From contig CM055105.1 in assembly GCA_029204225.1 (NCBI GenBank), forward strand, positions 11,052,806-11,116,805: DNA of 64,000 nt, given 5' to 3'. The position numbers and the translations under genes are program-made. The notes below the pieces were generated by a model. The model ran no database searches. It saw only the letters and a list, made by a program, of their open reading frames with translations, and was not told the DNA's origin. This document shows positions 36,142-47,490 of this stretch, one piece after another (position 1 is the stretch's first letter; each line of letters opens with the position of its first letter). The stretch is from Diphasiastrum complanatum. Taxonomy: Eukaryota > Streptophyta > Lycopodiopsida > Lycopodiales > Lycopodiaceae.

Positions 36142-37845
36142 ATGGTTTTGACAAGGTCCATGTACAGGAGAGTTGAGGCTGAGTCACAACGCTTTTCAAG
36201 TGGTTTAGAAGATATTAAAATGTCTACTAATAGAGAAAACATCCCAGTTGAGGGTCTGGAAGATATCGTGATGGACGAGACACGAGGAAGAGGAGCTATC
36301 TACCTAGTTCTGTGTTTTGCAGGCAGACTTGCATGAGGATGTAAGCTTGGATGACCCTGAAGATGATGGGAGAAAGAAAAAAAGGTAAGTCTCAAGATGA
36401 TGAGATTTCTGCCATTCCACAGAACTTTCATGTGGAGATGCTTTTGGCCACCATGAAGCGTTTGAGGATGGTAAGAAATACTCCTCCTCCAGCTATTCCT
36501 CTGTAGAGTTTACATCCATGAGAGTGTTCGTCAAGTTGGACCATTAAAAAAAGTTTTTAAGACTACTTTCAAAATGGACGATTACATTGAAGAAAAGGGA
36601 GCCTTTGTGTGGTCTTTTCAAGGAGTAGGTGGCGTATCTGTGAAAGTTAATGATGAGATCAAAGCCACATGGGACTCAATATGGACAGAAGTGAATGACT
36701 CCTTTGAGAGAGAACTTGCCAACAATGAAGATTGGGCTGACCTTTCTGGAAAGATGTTCTTGTGCTGGGACAGGAATCATAGAACAAAGGCGTGGATTGA
36801 AGAGATTGCCAAGTCATTTCGTTTTGACAGAGAGAAGCATATTTCAGCGAAGGCCACATTTATACATGTTTCACCTTCTCATTCCACGCCATTGTTGACA
36901 GCGTTAAATAGAATCAACAAGTAAGCAATGTTATGTAGTTCACTTTTTCGGCTAGCTACGTATGTTCCTTGTTTTTTATTCAATGTGTGTTAAGACTGAA
37001 TTTATTAATGTTTGATATTGCATCGCCATGAATGCATGTCTACTTGTAGATTGAATGAGGAAGCAGTGGTGAAGACGAAGTTGAAAGATGTGTTGTTCTC
37101 AGTGAGAAAATTGGGAGAGAGAGACGCATCATATTTTGAAAGTAAGTTCACAACAGAAGAGTTGGCTCAAGTTCAGATTGCTAGAGATCTGGAGAAGAGA
37201 AAGGGGATTTTGCCATGGTACCCACTTACACGCTTCTTGTTGGCAAAGATTGTGTATAATGTAAGTGCTTCTCTTGTCTCTGAAAAAGATTCCATCACTT
37301 TCATTGTTTGTTTGAAAATTTCAAGATGCATAATGTATTGCTTTTTATGTATCCAAAATGAGATTCAGCAGGAGGTTGATGAGCTATTGAGTAAGACGAC
37401 AGACACATCAACTCAACCAAAACATCAAGCCCATGTTGAATTGCGTATAAGAAAAAAATATGGCAATTGAATGAGTAAATTATTGGGTGTCGTGGATCCC
37501 AAGAATGGAGATCAGTGGTTTAGAATGATAATCACAAAAGCTTTGGAAGAAAAGGGATTCTCGTTGGGTTTGGAGAAATTGAATGCTTTGCGTTTGGCAG
37601 ATGTTTCTAATGAGACCAGGTGTCAGTGGCTCAAAAATTGCTTGGGAGGAGTTGTGGCTCGAGACCAGTACAATATTCCTATTGGTGACAAGATGTTTCA
37701 CATTTGGGTTGCCAGAGGAGTATTCTATGAGGCACTCAGACTGGAGGCTTTGAAAATTCTTGAGCTATGTCAGGATGCAGGAGGTAACTCTTTGCCAATG
37801 AGGTTTTTTAATATTAGGCAAGAGGTTTTGAAGATTATTGCATAA
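36142..37845 (+). CDS. Multi-exon gene of unknown function with an in-frame TGA
   Basis: Consistent splice sites support exons at about 36142-36265, 36323-36384 (AAAG|GTAAGT), 36423-36470, 36507-36920 (starts VYIHESVRQVG), 37050-37260 and 37369-37845. Joins 36920/37050 and 37260/37369 keep frame. The protein is hydrophilic, rich in Glu, Lys and Trp, with no domain I recognise; a small exon encodes NFHVEMLLATMKRLRM. In the last exon TGA at 37468-37470 is followed in the same frame by 124 more sensible codons (MSKLLGVVDPKNGDQWF to VLKIIA), suggesting a nonsense mutation or a second start. It may be the 5' half of the methyltransferase-like locus downstream on the same strand, or a separate gene. 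The first exon is uncertain because an acceptor-like TTTTGCAG precedes its ATG. Confidence 0.55.
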
Positions 37846-38474
37846 AAATGAAGAAACCTTTCCAGTCAAAACAAAGTTTGCACTATACATTTGATTTTGA
37901 GTAAAAATGTTTTTATTCTTAGGACTCTTTTGGTGTTGGGGGGGAGGGAATTCCATTATATTTAATAACCACGCTGACTTTATAGATTGTGCGCATGATC
38001 TCCTAGAATTCTGCTTGGAACTTGCTTTGTTATGAAACTCTGCAAACGTCATACACCATTTGCATCTTATAAAAAGTTTCTATAAGGACAAGGATGAACA
38101 TATGTTGGTTTCACATCTGTAGCTTAAGCATTGATACGTTATGCTAATTGAAATTTAGGCTTAGGCTTGTTACAGATTGACATTGAGATTCAGTTGTTTT
38201 AAGCAAAGTACCAAATAATGAAATTCATGTGAAAAATAGCAAGGATCAGGTGTTTTTAGCATAGATTGCAATAAGAGACTATAATAGTACCTTGCACATT
38301 TTTTAGCTTCCAAAGAATAGTATACAAAATACTATGCCTGCATACTCATTAAAACAAATTTCAAATTTTGGATGGGAGTAAAATAATGAATTGAAAATTT
38401 TTGAAGCCCTTCGCATTGATAATTATAGTATTTCTAAACTTGATTTGACAATGTGTTTTTTGTGCATGTTATAG
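37846..38474. other. AT-rich intron or intergenic sequence
   Basis: I see no coding sequence or repeat structure here. It lies between two exon-bearing stretches on the same strand and ends in an acceptor-like TTATAG at 38474, so it may be a long intron. Confidence 0.4.
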
Positions 38475-39123
38475 GATTTTTGGAATCTGCTACAAACACT
38501 TTCACAAAATGTTTTACATCTATCAGGTTGAGGTTTGGGGATTACCTTTTTGATTCCATATCTTCTGTGATGGAACCTATCCTGACCACCGAGGCAAAGG
38601 AAGGGGCAAAGCTAGCAACAAAGCGTGTGATGTGGAGGTGACATTGAATGTTTTTACATTTGCATGGTACAATTTGTTTGTGTTTTTTTTTATTGTAATC
38701 CAACTTCATGTGTTTAATTGGACAAAGATTTCTTTCATCTTAAAGCGAAGCATGCTGTGGAGGAAATGCCTTAGGTAATGGATATGTAGAATCAAATCTC
38801 CATGAAGAAGGAGGTTTCTATGTACTCTGCAAAGGCCAATCTCAACAAAAAAAATGGCCTGAGTGAGTGGGAAGTGAAGTTCTGTCCTTGGTGGATAGAC
38901 TTCAAGGAGGGAGAATGTCCTCCCTCGGAAAAAACATAGTACCAGCTGCATGAGAAAGGACGTTTGGTTGTGGATGATGATGATGATGCAGTAGCAACAA
39001 AGATGGCACTGAGGTCCTTCCTTACTGCCACTCCCAAGAAGCCTCAGGTTGTAGAGAAGAAGAGCAAGAAGAAAGTTGATGATGCTATGCAGCCTATAGA
39101 TGTATTCACAACAACCTGTTAAC
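38475..39123 (+). pseudogene. Exon-like segments of the methyltransferase-like locus, broken
   Basis: After an acceptor-like ATAG, 38475-38639 encodes GFLESATNTFTKCFTSIRL and on to KRVMWR, followed by a donor-like GTGACA. From 38850 another stretch encodes LSEWEVKFCPWWIDFKEGEC, then after a stop YQLHEKGRLVVDDDDDAVATKM and a Lys-rich end, KKSKKKVDDA. The stops at 38776, 38791 and 38931 are either intronic or disabling. No known domain is recognised. Codon use and strand fit the flanking exons. Confidence 0.4.
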
Positions 39124-39225
39124 TTTGCTCCATCTTCATGTTTTCTTTTTGGTTAATTATTGCTTGCTTTAAATCTTATTCCATTTATAATTTAAATGTG
39201 TTTTTGTTTCTATGTACATGATACC

Positions 39226-40543
39226 ATGCCTTACACGCCTGCTAAAGAAAGACGTGAGGAGTATGAGTACATGAAAGTGGACATGGTAGGTGTTAACACC
39301 AGGTTAACATCTACTATTGAGGTCATTGTGGGTGATGTAAACATGGTAAGGGAAGGATTATCTCATGGGGACAATCTACAAGAATATCAAACCATGAAAT
39401 GCTTTATGGAAAGAAATAAGTCTTCCAGGAGGATTAGAAAAGGTAAGAGCACCACCTACAGTGCCGAGGTCATCATTGTGGACTTGCCATCAGGGTACAC
39501 AGTTGATGGTGTCGTTGGCGGTGGGTCCATGTGGAACAAATGGTCTGATGAGACACCTGAGGCCAGCCTAGATATATGCATGGTTGTATTGGACGACAGT
39601 GGTTGGATCATCCTTAACAGTCCCCCCACTCATAGATTGCAAGTTGAGATTCAGATCGGCCGACGAAAGTTGGCTATTCATAGACGTGTTGTGTTGAGAG
39701 GAATTGAAAAATTTGGAAGAGGAGAGGATGGCATGAATGTAAGTTGTGATTTTTTCGTTGCAAGTTTGTTCACATGCAGTGCTTGCATATTTATGAAAAT
39801 TAATGCACTATAACTTGGATCTTCTTCGATACATATAGTTTCATAGTCATAAATTTGCTTGGAAGTATGTAAGTATGTGACTATGTGAGTATAATTTCAT
39901 AGTTATAAATTTGCTTGGAAGATCTATTTATGTAAGTATGTGAGTTGCTTATCTGACATAGTGTTGTGGTTATTTGCAAATGCACTTTATGGATGTATAC
40001 CTTCTCTTGAGATAAGGGTCCATGCCCTTAATTGACCGAAATTGGTCAAAATATTTTGTTACCGGCTTGTTGGATGTGGATAGTGATATTTGGACACACT
40101 ATTTGCCACATTCAGAGTGGTCTAAAGACACAAAGAACAATAGGCCAATACGAGGTAGTTTTGAAAAAAAGTAAACATTTCATGTTATTCTTGCTTTCCG
40201 CATTCTGCCCCAAGGGTGGTGTGGCGTTGGACCTACATGTAGGTGTAGGTACCTCGGTCCTTGCTGCTCGAAAGGCTGGTGTCCACCTTTTTGGTATGGA
40301 CAGCGATGAAGAATGCATAACTTGGTTGAAAGAGAATAGAGGTGAGACTTGACTGTCAGAAAAAAGTGGGAAAATGTTTAGGTGCGTTGTTTTTTGCTTT
40401 TGAAATTAGTTGTGTAACAGTTTTTTTTGTCTTGTGTAGTCATGGAGGCAAGCGTGGCTGTACCAGGTCTGTCAACAGAAGAACATGTCATGTTACCTGA
40501 GTTTGGGTCCGAGGCATTTGAATTGGGCTCTCCTGGATACTAG
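39226..40543 (+). CDS. Putative DNA amino-methyltransferase (N4-cytosine/N6-adenine type), C-terminal exons
   Basis: The exon from 39226 (MPYTPAKERREEYEY) runs to a GT donor after GEDGMN at about 39738 and contains ILNSPPT at 39610-39627, resembling the catalytic SPPY/DPPY motif. A later stretch encodes DIWTHYLPHSEWSKD. Then comes GGVALDLHVGVGTSVLAARKAG (split here: GGVALDLHVGVGTS at 40215-40256), a close match to the DPFxGxGT SAM-binding motif, and GMDSDEEC at 40296-40319 with the acidic ribose-binding position. A clean intron (AGAG|GTGAGA to GTAG|TCATGG) leads to the last exon, ending at 40543. Catalytic motif before SAM motif is the permuted order of many bacterial-type DNA methyltransferases. 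Concerns: DLHV replaces DPFx, SPPT lacks the aromatic residue, and a one-base frame change lies near 40170. Acting on DNA is inference; another small-molecule or RNA methyltransferase is possible. Confidence 0.5.
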
Positions 40544-40604
40544 TGAGTATGTCCATTTGGCTGTTAGAAATTGGGTTTGTTAACATTTTGGTTACATCTC
40601 TCAC

Positions 40605-40882
40605 ATCATATAGTGAGCTCAAGATGTCTCAAACTTCTTTCTAAGTTTTGGCTTCAACTACATGGATAATTTGAGTATCTGATATATTGAGGATAATAAG
40701 CGCGAAAGCTTTACCATCCTTCGATTTCCATTTTGAGTCATCTTCAAGCTTCACATTGATACTTGTAACAACATCTCAAACTCATTGGCGATTAACAAGT
40801 TCTTCATCTTAAATTTTCATAAATGATAATTGGATCCATTCAGCTTGTCTGCAATGAGACCGGCTTTGCTTTGAGAATCCAT
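40605..40882 (-). pseudogene. Ty1/copia gag N-terminal fragment (element B)
   Basis: From an ATG at 40882 the minus strand encodes a typical copia gag start: an LNGSNYHL phrase, KFKMKNLLIANEF, then after a frame break KWKSKDGKAFALIILNIS and a KEVWDILSSL-like end. It lies just after (on the minus strand) the PBS at 41050-41061 and an LTR, so it is the 5' internal end of that element. Stops and truncation near 40605 disable it. Confidence 0.65.
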
Positions 40883-41049
40883 CTGGAACTTTAGTCTGAC
40901 GACGTTAAGAGAGATACCGTGCTATGGAAATCAGCTCTCTGATACTGAAACAAATTGATTCGAACTGAAGAATAATTTGATATCACGAAAGATACCAAGT
41001 ATAAGAGCTTGCTCTTTGATATAGTATTAGGCCTTGAAGAAGTATCAAC

Positions 41050-41061
41050 GCTCTGATACCA
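41050..41061 (-). other. PBS of minus-strand copia element B
   Basis: Read on the minus strand, TGGTATCAGAGC matches the initiator tRNA-Met primer site and directly follows an LTR ending in AACA (plus-strand TGTT at 41062). Confidence 0.8.
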
Positions 41062-41800
41062 TGTTAAAAAGAGGTGTGTAAAAGATAGGTCGAAAAGAAT
41101 CGAATAAAAAGAATTTGAACGACAAGAAAGAAAACTTATCGTGCGTAGCGGAATAAACTATCTTCCTCTTTCTCTATGTATCACTATGCCTATCAATTTC
41201 AAACAAAACGATAGTGATAGAAATCACGTTCGATCTTATAGTAACTAACTTTGAAATCATCAATACTATAGTGATTACGTAGCCAAACATTAAACATTGA
41301 ATTATCAGACAAATAATCTGTCGCGAAGAACTACAGAACCGCATATATTTTGAGACAAACCTGAGTGCAATAAAACGATAGTATTGATTTAGTATGAAAC
41401 AAAACAGATGTACAACAAGTTTGTGGATCGAAGCCGTGTACTCTATAAGCTATCTCTGAACGACTAAATATAAGTCTGTATTAAGAGCAACTACTGATAA
41501 GAGGTAAGTGCAATAACAATCTATAATCAACTCCAAAGAAGTGAGCTAGAATGCTCAGGAGTGTCCAAGCTTGCAGGCTTGAGAGAGAGGGAGAGCTAAC
41601 TATTCAATACTTGATGATCTCTTGATCGCATCAATGTTGTTAGATCAACAACACACACAAAATGTAAAAATATGAACAGCTATTTATACTAAGCAGATGT
41701 GGCAACGTCCAATAGTAGGACAACTAATTAGGTCATCAAATGCGTCATCCAGTTGGCTGTGATGTGAAGGGATCCATCCAGATAGTCTCCCGAAAATTTA
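41062..41800 (-). mobile_element. 5' LTR of copia element B
   Basis: On the minus strand the LTR ends AACA directly before the PBS. It contains a TATA box (AGTATAAATA, 41681-41690) about 625 bp from its end. The upstream border near 41800 is approximate; it is set by where protease sequence of element A stops. No second copy is in the window, so length and target-site duplication cannot be tested. Confidence 0.6.
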
Positions 41801-42875
41801 CTTGCTAAATGGTTATTGATGAAACATATAGCACATTGTCTAGATTCATTCTCTTAGAAGATCCTAGACATAAGGGAATGGTACCAACACCATCTATTCT
41901 ACACTCTTGATCACTTGCAGTAAAGATAGTCTTTTTAGCACCATTGAAAGAGACTAGAGTTGAGATAGAGTCCCTTTGCTATGTGATTTGGGAGCTTGCC
42001 CCACTATCAATCCACCATGTGTCAATATAATCGCCTTTGCTTATTGATGAGGATGTAGATGCCATAAAAAATGAGTCTGTATAATCTTCCTCCTCTTCTT
42101 GTGCAAGGTTCCCTTGTTTGCTCCCTTCTTGTGCATTTTGCCTCTTGTAGCACTCGGATGCAAAATGTCCCTTTTTTCCACAAAAGACACATTTGTGGAT
42201 TTGTCTTTCTTGCCCTATGCCTTTAAACTTGTTGCTTCATCCTCAGCCTTGGAACCCTTGCTTTGGCTCTTCTTGGATCCTTTGGTCTTCCATTTGCCTT
42301 TTCTTGAGAAGTTGGCCTTCTCATCTCCATCATATGTAAGGACAAGGAACCAATCTTAATTTTGACATGTTGGGCTCTACATTCCTCGACCACAAGCACA
42401 TATCGAGTTTGTCTATGGAAGGTAGGCTTTTTCATATGGCAAAACTTTGGACCAAGTTGGAGAACTCCTTTCCAAGTCCATTGAGGATCACTTGTACAAG
42501 TTCTTGTCCTGAATTTTATCACTTGTGGAAGAAAGTTCTTTGCTAAGTGATTTGATTCTTAACACATAATCTTGTGCACTTTCACCACTATTCCTCATGC
42601 ATTGCAAGACTTAATTCCTTGGCATTAGCACTCTAGAGGTGTTTTTGGATTTATAAATAGCTTTTAATAAATCCCAAGCTTCCTTGGCCGAGGTACAACA
42701 AGCAACTTCCTTTAAAAGATCATTACTAACATTCATCTTCAAATAATGCAATGCTAGTCTTGCTCTCTTTTTGTATCTCACCAAATCTTGTCCCCTTTGA
42801 GGTTCCTCCTCCTCACCAAGAACAAGGTCAAAGAGGTCTTGAACTACTAGAAGTGACTCCATCCTCACTTCCAAA
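41800..42875 (-). pseudogene. Ty1/copia gag-protease fragment (element A)
   Basis: On the minus strand: gag from 42874 (MEVRMESLLVVQDLFDLVLG to AKEAWDLLKAIYKSKNTS), a lysine/arginine-rich linker near 42250-42330, a CCHC knuckle near 42140-42195 (FCGKKGHFASECYK), protease WWIDSGASS near 41990-42010, then GVGTIPL and LDNVLYVSS near 41800-41900. Several frame changes and stops break it. Pol after the protease is missing where element B begins. The order gag-knuckle-protease identifies Ty1/copia. Confidence 0.75.
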
Positions 42876-43186
42876 TAGAGTTGTATGTAAAGTTTAACCT
42901 CTCAATAGCTTCCAAGAGGAATGCTCCTTCTTCTTGATGATCCAACACAGTCCAAGACAACTATTAATTGGATTTGATGATCCAATGTCAAATCTCAATA
43001 ATGGTACTTGATCTTTGATGCTTTCTCTGTAATTTCCACCAAAAAGCTCATCAAGATGTGTTGTATGAGAACTATGATGATCACTTGAATAATGGAACCA
43101 AAAAACAAGTGTAGCAGCCTCCCACACGTGTGAAAATTTCACTTGCAACCCACTACCAAATATAGACTTCAATACTTGAAGCAATT
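42876..43186 (-). mobile_element. Upstream part of copia element A (leader or gag start)
   Basis: A minus-strand frame of 96 codons (43184-42894) runs toward the gag fragment but ends in a stop before it. It has no recognisable domain. The right edge meets array-type LTR sequence at about 43187. A CACACGTGTG palindrome lies near 43123-43132. Confidence 0.4.
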
Positions 43187-43732
43187 ACTAGCGATATGCT
43201 GTCAAAACCATTTGGTCCAGGAACTGGTTGTCTCCATATCTGTCGGTATTTGTGGTTCTGAGTGTTCCTTGCATGAACATGAATGAGTTAAGCTCTTAGG
43301 GAATGGGCTCTAACCTGTCGGCTGAGTCAGATGGCTTGCTTGGGTGGAAGTTACCTATTTATGGCTGTCTAGTCTAGCGTGGCACCAGGTTGGCTTCTAG
43401 CGCTCGTGATGAAGCTTTCAGTTGGTTAAGTCTGATGTAAGTCAGACCACTTGCTTGGAATGGATGTTACTCGTTTGTAACGGAGCTTCAAGTTGGTTAA
43501 GTTTGATGTATGTCGGGCGGCTTGCTTGGAGGGAAGTCACCCACATCGGGACCCCTGATCTGACGTGGCGCCAAATTGGATCTCAATGCTGGTTTCCGAA
43601 CTTCCAGTTGGTTAAGTCTGATATTTGTTGGCGACTTGGCTGCTTGTATGTCAAGTGGGTTTGGACGACAAGATTTGAAGGCTGAGAAGCTAAGGCGTGG
43701 TTCCTGGCTCCCTTTGGGATGCTTGCACTACA
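43187..43732 (+). mobile_element. LTR 3' fragment of a dispersed relative of the array element
   Basis: This matches the array LTR from unit A position 1576 to its CTACA end, with scattered substitutions. Unlike the diverged sub-array it keeps the LTR end and PBS. The left border lies against copia element A with a short shared TATGCTGTC. Confidence 0.8.
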
Positions 43733-43734
43733 TG

Positions 43735-43747
43735 TGGTATCAGAGCC
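43735..43747 (+). other. PBS of the dispersed array relative
   Basis: TGGTATCAGAGCC, identical to the PBS in the array, two bases after CACTACA. Conservation of the exact site in an otherwise diverged copy supports its function. Confidence 0.8.
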
Positions 43748-44719
43748 GACTGTCCAGTCAGCTATGCCGATCTCATGGAAATGGCCATGGTTTGGGGTTC
43801 ATCAAGACAACTGTTGTGCAAAGTGTTTCTCACAGTGTAAGCACGGGTGCATCCACGATCGGGGTGGTCGACAGAACGGGGGACTTGATGAGTCAAAGTG
43901 CTGCCCTTGAGGTGTAAGCACGGTCAGTTCCCGCGATTCGGGCCTGGCGCTGTCTGCGCGTAGGAAAGATGAGGCAAAGTGCTACCTAGGTAGGTGAAAG
44001 CATGGTCTGTGCCTTGTGGGATGCAGGGCGACATATTCGAACTCTACGGGTTAACCATTGATACAGAGATGCTGCTCGAATTTGGGTGTAAAGCACGGGT
44101 GGTTAGCTGCCGATGCGGGATAGCTGCCGATCGTTTAGCTATAAGGGCTACCGACCAGATTTGGTGGGACGTGACTAAGGTAATGTGCTGCTTAATGGTG
44201 AAAGCACAGATATTTGGATGGGTGTTCTTTGTGGGCTGAATCTGTGATCGATCTGTATGTGCGGGGCCAAGCAAAGGTCCTTTGGCAGGGCTATCTCAAA
44301 GGGGGACCTTGTCTTTTTACTTGTTAGTAAACCTACCTGAGTGTCTTGCTTGTATGTATTCGTGGTGAGTCTTAGTACTCGTGATTTGCCTGGTTTGCAT
44401 GATTGCTTGTGATACAAGGAGCTGATGGCTCGAGAAGGAACCTTTCTTTTGAAGGCTGATACCATCAAACAAAGAGGACTACAGAATCTGTGGTGTGGAT
44501 TTGTAGTTCAAGTACTCGCACGTGAACGACAACAAAACGACTCGATGTTTGCAAAGGATGGATGGCTAGCTTGTTTCTTGGGTTAGTTTCATTTGCGACA
44601 ACGCCCACCAGACGCAAGCAAGAAGTCAAAAGTTGGAAAGGGCAATTTCAGGGGAGATTTTCTATAGAGCAGTTGGTCTTCATCTAGGATGACCACCTTT
44701 GGAATTGAAACTCACTGAG
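43748..44719 (+). mobile_element. Internal domain of the dispersed array relative
   Basis: It follows the unit internal domain, but the minisatellite keeps a single recognisable core near 44122. It stays similar up to AACTCACTGA at 44719, then leaves the array consensus about 20 bp before the point where the array has its purine tract. The sequence beyond could be internal sequence that the array element has lost. Confidence 0.75.
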
Positions 44720-45381
44720 CATGGATGATATCCAATATCAGTTGGGTTTTCCCTCAAAGGGGAAAGACTAGGATCCTCTTCAGAGATTGGCAACAAGTTG
44801 GATCAAGCCATAATCCTAGCAGATGGGAAGCAAAGTGTTGGAAAGGCTTTTTGTCCAAAGAACTCTACTCTAAGTCCGGTCAACTGATTTTATAAGTGGA
44901 GGGGAACTATCATACACACCTCTCTCTTGGGGCAAATTTTGAATGAAAGTTGATCAAAACGGGGGCAAATTCAAGGTGACCTAGCCATACTCACAGGAGG
45001 AGAGCGAACTTTGGACCTTCATGAAAATGACATGAAAGCACTACTTCAAAGCTCAATTTTCAATGTCCTTAATATACTGTATGATCTGTGTCTATCATTT
45101 ACTGTGAAAGCATTTGAATTCCAACAGATCTCCGGCTATTATTTTTAGCATGCCCACCAGCTCATGGCAGCCGAGCTGAAGGGAGTACTGACTACTGAGA
45201 ATCATAATTGTTTCGGCAAGCATACTCATCAATATTGAAAGAGACAAGACCGCTGTCTACATCTTTATTAATCCGCACCGGATGAAGAGCCTATTTTGGA
45301 TGCTGCTGCAATTTTCATGTCTGATCCTCTTCACCTCTATAAAAGATCAGGGAACTTTTCATAAGCCTTTGCCCCTCCTGT
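44720..45381. other. Unassigned sequence between the retroelement copy and the COBRA-like gene
   Basis: No coding frame, repeat or RNA gene is recognised. The left part may be internal sequence of the parental retroelement. The right part probably holds downstream sequence of the COBRA-like gene. Confidence 0.4.
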
Positions 45382-45387
45382 TTTATT
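45382..45387 (-). terminator. Poly(A) signal of the COBRA-like gene
   Basis: AATAAA on the minus strand, about 120 bp after the stop codon at 45507-45509, a normal distance for a plant 3' UTR. Confidence 0.5.
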
Positions 45388-45506
45388 GCCGGTAAATTTC
45401 CCTAGTTTGGACTTCTCTCACCTTTAGTAGTAAAAAAAAAAGAGGAGTCATCACGTAGCTATGCATACTTTTCCACAACCGCAAGCAAACTGCAATGGAA
45501 ATGGAA

Positions 45507-46695
45507 TCATAATACTGTGGCCAAGTAAACTACAGCTAGGGCTAAAACCACATGGAGAAACAAGCCTGTTTTAACTTTAATACTTCCATTTGGCATGAAA
45601 GGATAGGAAGTCGGAGGAGGCATGACACATTCATCTCCGTTAAATAGTATTCTATGAGGGATTGCCCATCCTTGAGTAAAAGTAAACCTTGGATCCTTTC
45701 TCATTAGAATCTCACTTTGAACATTCCCATTGTCTCCAGCTTCTAGGAGCATGTCATTGTAGTACTTGATTCCCCAAAACATCGCAGTGTCATCTGCACA
45801 GCCACAACACCATTGTCACATGTGCTACAGACATGAGAGAATCCAAACTCCTACTTTTTCTGCTAAGGCTCTCAGCAAAAAGGATTGATGATAAAATCAT
45901 TACTCACTTATTGCTCCGTATGAAGTTAATCCTTTGTACTGAAAACTGAACGTCTCTGTCAAGTTATTGAAGTTGGGATGCTGAACTACAAGATTCCACA
46001 TGGTGTAGTTTTTGACATGCCGGTTTATTATAGATACTTTAGCACGCCAGTAATCTACATAGTTGGTCTTCACGTGCCAGTGTATATGTATAGGGCACAT
46101 GTCCATGCTACAGTACAATAGAGTTGGAGGTGCCTGGTTTTGTATGATCGCAGAAGCTCCTGGGCGCTGATTTGCAGAGCTAGTAGATTGTGCGAAGACA
46201 TCTTCGCTGCAAACATATGCCAAGAATTCATGACTCCGTTCCTGTTCTTGAGCCTTGATCCAGAATTGAAAAATACAATCTCAATCTCCAGATGGCATAA
46301 CTGAATTCCAGTCGAATATTCAAAATTTGTTTGCTTTCCTGAAAACACAGCCGTAATCGAAGGAAAAAAATGATCCAACCACGAGAAAAATAATAAGGTC
46401 GAGGTGATAACTTACGGATCCACACACATGGGCACGGTACTGAGAAGCGGCTGGGAGATGTTTGGCCGACAAGCACACGCACAATTCTGACAAGGAACTA
46501 TGACATCATTGTAGAATGTCGATAGGGAGACACAGCAAGTCGGTGCCCTCTGTGCTAGAAACTGAGAGTATGTGCAGGTTAGGTTCCAGGTCACTGAATG
46601 CATATAAACAAAGCCATCAGACTGTGATTCGCAGAGAGAAGAAATACTTTGGATCATGAATCTTAATAAAAACTGCACACGAATAAAAACTTTTC

Positions 46696-46728
<33 letters not shown>

Positions 46729-47429
46729 ATATACTCAAAGCTTGAGTGTGTCGACGCCCATCCGGGGTCGGGAATAGACTTGGTTTGACAACTTTTGCCG
46801 GGCTGCAGGTATATCCTGGCCCCGGAGTGGTCAATGTAAAATTCTTCGGAAGAGCAACAGTGATGTTGGAGGTTCCTGCCTTCCCAACAACGATCTGGAA
46901 AGAAGCAACCGAGTTCAATGGATCTTGCACGTAAGATGACAAAACTCCACCCCTGCAACAGTTTGCAGATTGCGCGCTATAGGCAACGCCAGGGAGTAGA
47001 TCTACGATGGTTGGATCTTTCTTGCAACAATGTGGAACGTCTCCATGAAATTTAGAGCAGTCTCCCTGCATAGTTGCCTCTGCCCCTTGCATGCTCCATA
47101 TCACCTCCTTCTTCGCCCACGCCCACCCCAGTATCCATCCTGGAGCTTCTATGTGTCTGTACTGCTGATAGTTGTACATTGTTACTTGAGCCTGCTTACA
47201 TCATTCATGCATCAGCGGTGCTTTGGGATATTAGATCTCAAATTCTTTTGCTTTTAGCCAATTTATTATATCATGATCTGAAAAGATGGATGGAAGGATT
47301 TTGTACCATATAGCCGTCTCCAGTCCATGTCATGACATCCCATTTGATCGTAATATTTCCGTTAGGGTCCAGTGGATCAAACGCCTCTGCAAATTTTTCT
47401 TCCAGACGGTCAAGCGATCGACTGCGAGA

Positions 47430-47490
<61 letters not shown>

